From Klebsiella michiganensis (GTDB taxonomy: Bacteria; Pseudomonadota; Gammaproteobacteria; Enterobacterales; Enterobacteriaceae), in contig CP011077.1 in NCBI GenBank assembly GCA_000963575.1, positions 1,116,001 through 1,180,000 of the forward strand: a DNA stretch of 64,000 nt, written 5' to 3'. Every line of letters begins with the position of its first letter. Positions within the stretch are counted from its first letter, which is position 1. The notes beneath the pieces are model-generated. The model did not search any database and was not told where the DNA came from. It worked only from the letters and a program-made list of their open reading frames with translations. This document shows positions 61,413 to 64,000 of this stretch, piece after piece. The translations under genes were made by a program, and so were the position numbers.

Positions 61413-61710
61413 TATTCAGGTCATTCGCTTCCTGACGCGCGCGCTTGACGTGGCGGCAGAGAACGAAAATTGGTCTCAGGTGCAGGAAGTAGACAAGCAA
61501 ATCGCTTCGCTACTCGCTTCATTAGCGGGGGAGCCCCTTAGCGATGAGAAGCGTGTTGCCCTGGAGGCGCTGCGGCGTATGCACCGGAAAGTGAACGACA
61601 GGTGTCGCCAGAAAAGCGAAGAACTGGAGCGAAAAATGGCGCTACAGCGTCGCAATCAGGAGGGGATTGCGGCCTACGCAGCTTTTATGGATGAAGGGGA
61701 CATTCGATGA
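61405..61710 (+). CDS. lafD: Lateral flagellar chaperone LafD (FliT)
   Basis: The 101-residue helical protein fits FliT-type chaperones in place and size (FLTRALDVAAENENWSQVQE). It probably escorts LafB. The ATG at 61405 lies in the lafC end; sequence conservation in this family is weak, so the call leans on gene order. Confidence 0.85.
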   Translation: MNDIQVIRFLTRALDVAAENENWSQVQEVDKQIASLLASLAGEPLSDEKRVALEALRRMHRKVNDRCRQKSEELERKMALQRRNQEGIAAYAAFMDEGDIR

Positions 61711-62735
61711 TGAAGATGGTCTCCTCACCTTTGGGGCTGGCTGATGCGCCGGGCTTACAGAATGCCGTCACGCCGCACAGCATTGCGCCTGCCATCCCGG
61801 GATTGCAGCCCGCGGTATCCACTCCATTGCCTTTTACGCTTTCGATGCTGAGCGTGATGCAAACCGGGCCTGGGGATGATGTCGGACTGGACGATGCCGG
61901 GACAACTCTCCATGGGCCTGAAGAGGAAGACGGAGACTCTGCGCTACAAGCCGGAGCGCCCGTGATGTTGCTTCAACAAATGCTGGATGGCTTGCTGGCG
62001 GCAAGGGACTCACTGGCCGCGCCGGTTAACGCGGCCCCGAGCCTGATAGCTGATGCGACTCCGCCAGCCCCGGTGAGAGAAGCGTTGTTCTCGCCCGTAA
62101 GTTTGCCAGGCTCAGGTTCGCCGGCCCTGGCACAAGCGACAACGCTGACTGACGCCGGCGCACTGCCAGCCATGCCGTCGATGGCGATAAAAAACATTGA
62201 GATTACGGCACCTGTGGCCGGGTTGAATGCCGGTGACAGCGTGGCTGTCTCAACCTTGCGCCCTGTAATACAGCCTGGCGCTGTGGGGAGTGAAACCCCG
62301 CTTGCTTCGGCGACCATCAAGCTTGCGCCCGACTCTTCACGCTGGACTCAACAGCTGCAGTCCGCGCTCGGCGAACGGTTACAGGTGCAGATTAAGGACC
62401 AGATCCAGCACGCGACCATCCGGCTCGATCCGCCGGAGATGGGCAAGATAGACATTGCCGTGCAGATCGAAAACGGACGCGTGCAGGTCACGATTAATGC
62501 AAGCCAGGGGGAGGTTTACCGTGCGCTTCAGCAGGTCAGTAATGACTTACGTCAGAGTCTGACTGAGCAGAATTTTGTGCAGGTGAATGTCCAGGTTTCC
62601 TCTCAGAACGGGCAGCGCGATGGCGGGCAGCAACAGGCGTCACGCGAGCAACAGCAGGATGTTATCGCCGCCTTAGACCTCGAGGCGCAAGCCACCGAGC
62701 GGCGTGAAGATGCCTCCGTTCTAATGACCGTTTAA
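61707..62735 (+). CDS. lafE: Lateral hook-length control protein LafE (FliK)
   Basis: The 342-residue protein has a low-complexity, Ala/Pro-rich N-terminal ruler part (about 1-215) and a C-terminal FliK domain with IRLDPPEMGKIDIAVQIENG and VTINASQGEVYRALQQVSND. It measures the hook and triggers the FlhB switch. It overlaps lafD by 4 bp. Confidence 0.93.
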   Translation: MMKMVSSPLGLADAPGLQNAVTPHSIAPAIPGLQPAVSTPLPFTLSMLSVMQTGPGDDVGLDDAGTTLHGPEEEDGDSALQAGAPVMLLQQMLDGLLAARDSLAAPVNAAPSLIADATPPAPVREALFSPVSLPGSGSPALAQATTLTDAGALPAMPSMAIKNIEITAPVAGLNAGDSVAVSTLRPVIQPGAVGSETPLASATIKLAPDSSRWTQQLQSALGERLQVQIKDQIQHATIRLDPPEMGKIDIAVQIENGRVQVTINASQGEVYRALQQVSNDLRQSLTEQNFVQVNVQVSSQNGQRDGGQQQASREQQQDVIAALDLEAQATERREDASVLMTV

Positions 62736-62747
62736 TAACAGAAAATT

Positions 62748-63215
62748 ATGACAGTAAAAACGTTTTCTCTGGGGCTGTTAATCGCCCTTATTGCCGCCGC
62801 GTTTGCGGCGGTGTTGACCATAGTGGGTACTCACGTTCTGAGCAGGGATGAGGGCGGAAGCGGCATGCTGACCTCGTTGTTCAGCTCCACGGATGAACAG
62901 CGCGTTGAGTTTGTCGAAATTAAAAATGTCGTTATCACTCTGCAAAGCAACGGGAGTAAAGAACGTTACCTGCTGCTGGAGCTGGCCTTAGCGACCAACG
63001 ATCCTGGTAGCGTGCAGAGGATTAACGACATGTCCCCGGCGGTACGCGGCGCCACGGTGAGCCTGCTCTCCGACATGCACTATGACAGGGTGCGTGCTAT
63101 GAGCGTTTCCGAGCTGAAAGCAGAGCTAATGAAGGCCTATGGCGAACGCTTCAGAAGCCTCAACAGCACCATACCGTTTCAGGATGTGATCATCAGCAAG
63201 ATGGTCTTTCAGTAA
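62748..63215 (+). CDS. lafF: Lateral flagellar basal body protein LafF (FliL)
   Basis: The 155-residue protein has one N-terminal membrane helix (GLLIALIAAAFAAVLTIVGT) and a periplasmic FliL/stomatin-like domain (FVEIKNVVITLQSNGSKERY, ...VIISKMVFQ). It surrounds stators in other systems. It has no internal frameshift. Confidence 0.93.
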   Translation: MTVKTFSLGLLIALIAAAFAAVLTIVGTHVLSRDEGGSGMLTSLFSSTDEQRVEFVEIKNVVITLQSNGSKERYLLLELALATNDPGSVQRINDMSPAVRGATVSLLSDMHYDRVRAMSVSELKAELMKAYGERFRSLNSTIPFQDVIISKMVFQ

Positions 63216-63236
63216 GTCACCACGGCGGTAAGGGAA

Positions 63237-63926
63237 ATGATGGATTTTATTGCTGATGATGCGCTGACGCCTGCGGAAGAGTCACATTATGTGAATGCTT
63301 ACTTACCGCTGGTGCATCGGGTTGTGAAGCAGCTTTCATATCAGGCGAGCAGCGTGATGGACAAAGAAGACATGGAGCAGATTGCCCTGATGGGGTTGCT
63401 CAGCTCTTTGCGCCGCTATGGTCATCCTGATGAACAGTTCGGGGCTTATGCCGTGCACCGCATTCGAGGGGCCGTGCTGGATGAGCTTCGTCAGCTCGAC
63501 TGGCGTCCTCGCCGCCTGCGGCAAAAGACCCACAAATTGAACGACGCTATCCGGGAGGTTGCCCGTGAGCTTGGCCGTCCGCCCAGCTTTTCAGACCTTG
63601 CCGGGAGGCTGGAGATCGATGCCGAAGAGTATCAGGAGTATCTGCTGCTGGACTGCGCGAAGTCGATGGACAGCCTGGATGAATTGCTCAGCAGCGAAAC
63701 GCATTCTGTTTCATTGAATGGCAGAAATTTAGAAGAAGAAGTGATGGTGAGCCGCACGCTGAAAACCGCGCTGGCAAGCCTTGATGAACGTGAACAAATG
63801 ATTTTGACGCTTTACTACCAGCATGAAATGAGCCTGAAAGAGATAGCGCTGGTGCTGGGGCTGACGGAGGCTCGAATTTGCCAGCTGAATAAAAAAATAG
63901 CGCAAAAAATTGAGCAGTTTTTTTAG
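63237..63926 (+). CDS. lafS: Lateral flagellar sigma-28 factor LafS (FliA)
   Basis: The 229-residue sigma factor has region 2 (VHRVVKQLSYQASSVMDKED, AYAVHRIRGAVLDELRQLDW), region 3 (KTHKLNDAIREVARELGRPP) and region 4 (LTLYYQHEMSLKEIALVLGL, TEARICQLNKKIAQKI). It should direct late genes such as the flagellins and lafT/lafU, and be held by LfgM. It is near the usual FliA length. Confidence 0.96.
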   Translation: MMDFIADDALTPAEESHYVNAYLPLVHRVVKQLSYQASSVMDKEDMEQIALMGLLSSLRRYGHPDEQFGAYAVHRIRGAVLDELRQLDWRPRRLRQKTHKLNDAIREVARELGRPPSFSDLAGRLEIDAEEYQEYLLLDCAKSMDSLDELLSSETHSVSLNGRNLEEEVMVSRTLKTALASLDEREQMILTLYYQHEMSLKEIALVLGLTEARICQLNKKIAQKIEQFF

Positions 63927-63949
63927 CAGTTTTTGAGAAGTGGAAACTC

Positions 63950-64000
63950 ATGCAGAAATTATTAGGTTTAGTGATTATTTTCGTCTGTGTTGTCGGCGGT
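63950..64000 (+). CDS. lafT: Lateral motor stator protein LafT (MotA-like), 3' end outside window
   Basis: Only 17 codons are visible (MQKLLGLVIIFVCVVGG), the first membrane helix of a MotA-type stator, 23 bp after lafS. lafT then lafU is the known order at the end of Flag-2 clusters. Confidence 0.8.
   Translation, partial: MQKLLGLVIIFVCVVGG

Overview
The window looks like chromosome of an enterobacterium (family Enterobacteriaceae or a close relative). The evidence is the folD-ybcJ-argU neighbourhood known from E. coli, enterobacterial codon use, and a flagellar gene cluster of the secondary lateral (Flag-2) type. Genus cannot be fixed from sequence alone.

Positions 1-22745 are accessory DNA, probably a chain of islands built up next to an argU tRNA. 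The far left holds the end of a ToxR/CadC-like membrane regulator with a small membrane partner, a frameshifted secreted protein with Hep/Hag-like motifs, a DUF1090 protein and a 995-residue inverse autotransporter (intimin/invasin type). A CirA-like TonB receptor behind a Fur box follows, then broken genes, a PACE-family efflux protein and IS and resolvase relics. Next is a class II microcin locus (12747-18167): three double-glycine-leader precursors, a CvaA/MchE-like adaptor, a CvaB/MchF-like peptidase/ABC exporter, and the frameshifted tail of a second exporter. No immunity gene was recognised. An 80-bp near-identical direct repeat brackets the receptor-to-exporter block (6910-6989 and 18249-18328).

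Positions 18384-22745 form a 4.3-kb segment bounded by a perfect 64-bp direct repeat of the argU 3' half. It carries an M14 metallopeptidase whose stop codon lies inside the repeat, fimbrial and IS3 relics, a TetX-like flavin monooxygenase, and an overlapping ParD-like/methionine aminopeptidase pair. No integrase was found.

Positions 22693-28106 look like core genome: argU, folD, ybcJ, a PTS glucose/maltose-type IIBC transporter preceded by tandem MalI-like operators, a MalI-like repressor and an LprI-N-domain protein.

Positions 28197-64000 hold an almost complete lateral flagellar system. The order is export and switch genes lfiM-N-P-Q-R-lfhB-lfhA (minus); lafK-lfiE-F-G-H-I-J followed by a family 2 glycosyltransferase and a FliB-like methylase (plus); lfgN-M and lfgA (minus); lfgB to lfgL and lafW (plus); lafZ and a small partner (minus); two nearly identical flagellins; then lafB-C-D-E-F-S and the first codons of lafT, cut by the window end. 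LafK (sigma-54 activator) probably drives early genes, since two identical sigma-54 promoter sequences lie before lfgB and lafB. LafS (sigma-28 type) with anti-sigma LfgM would control late genes.
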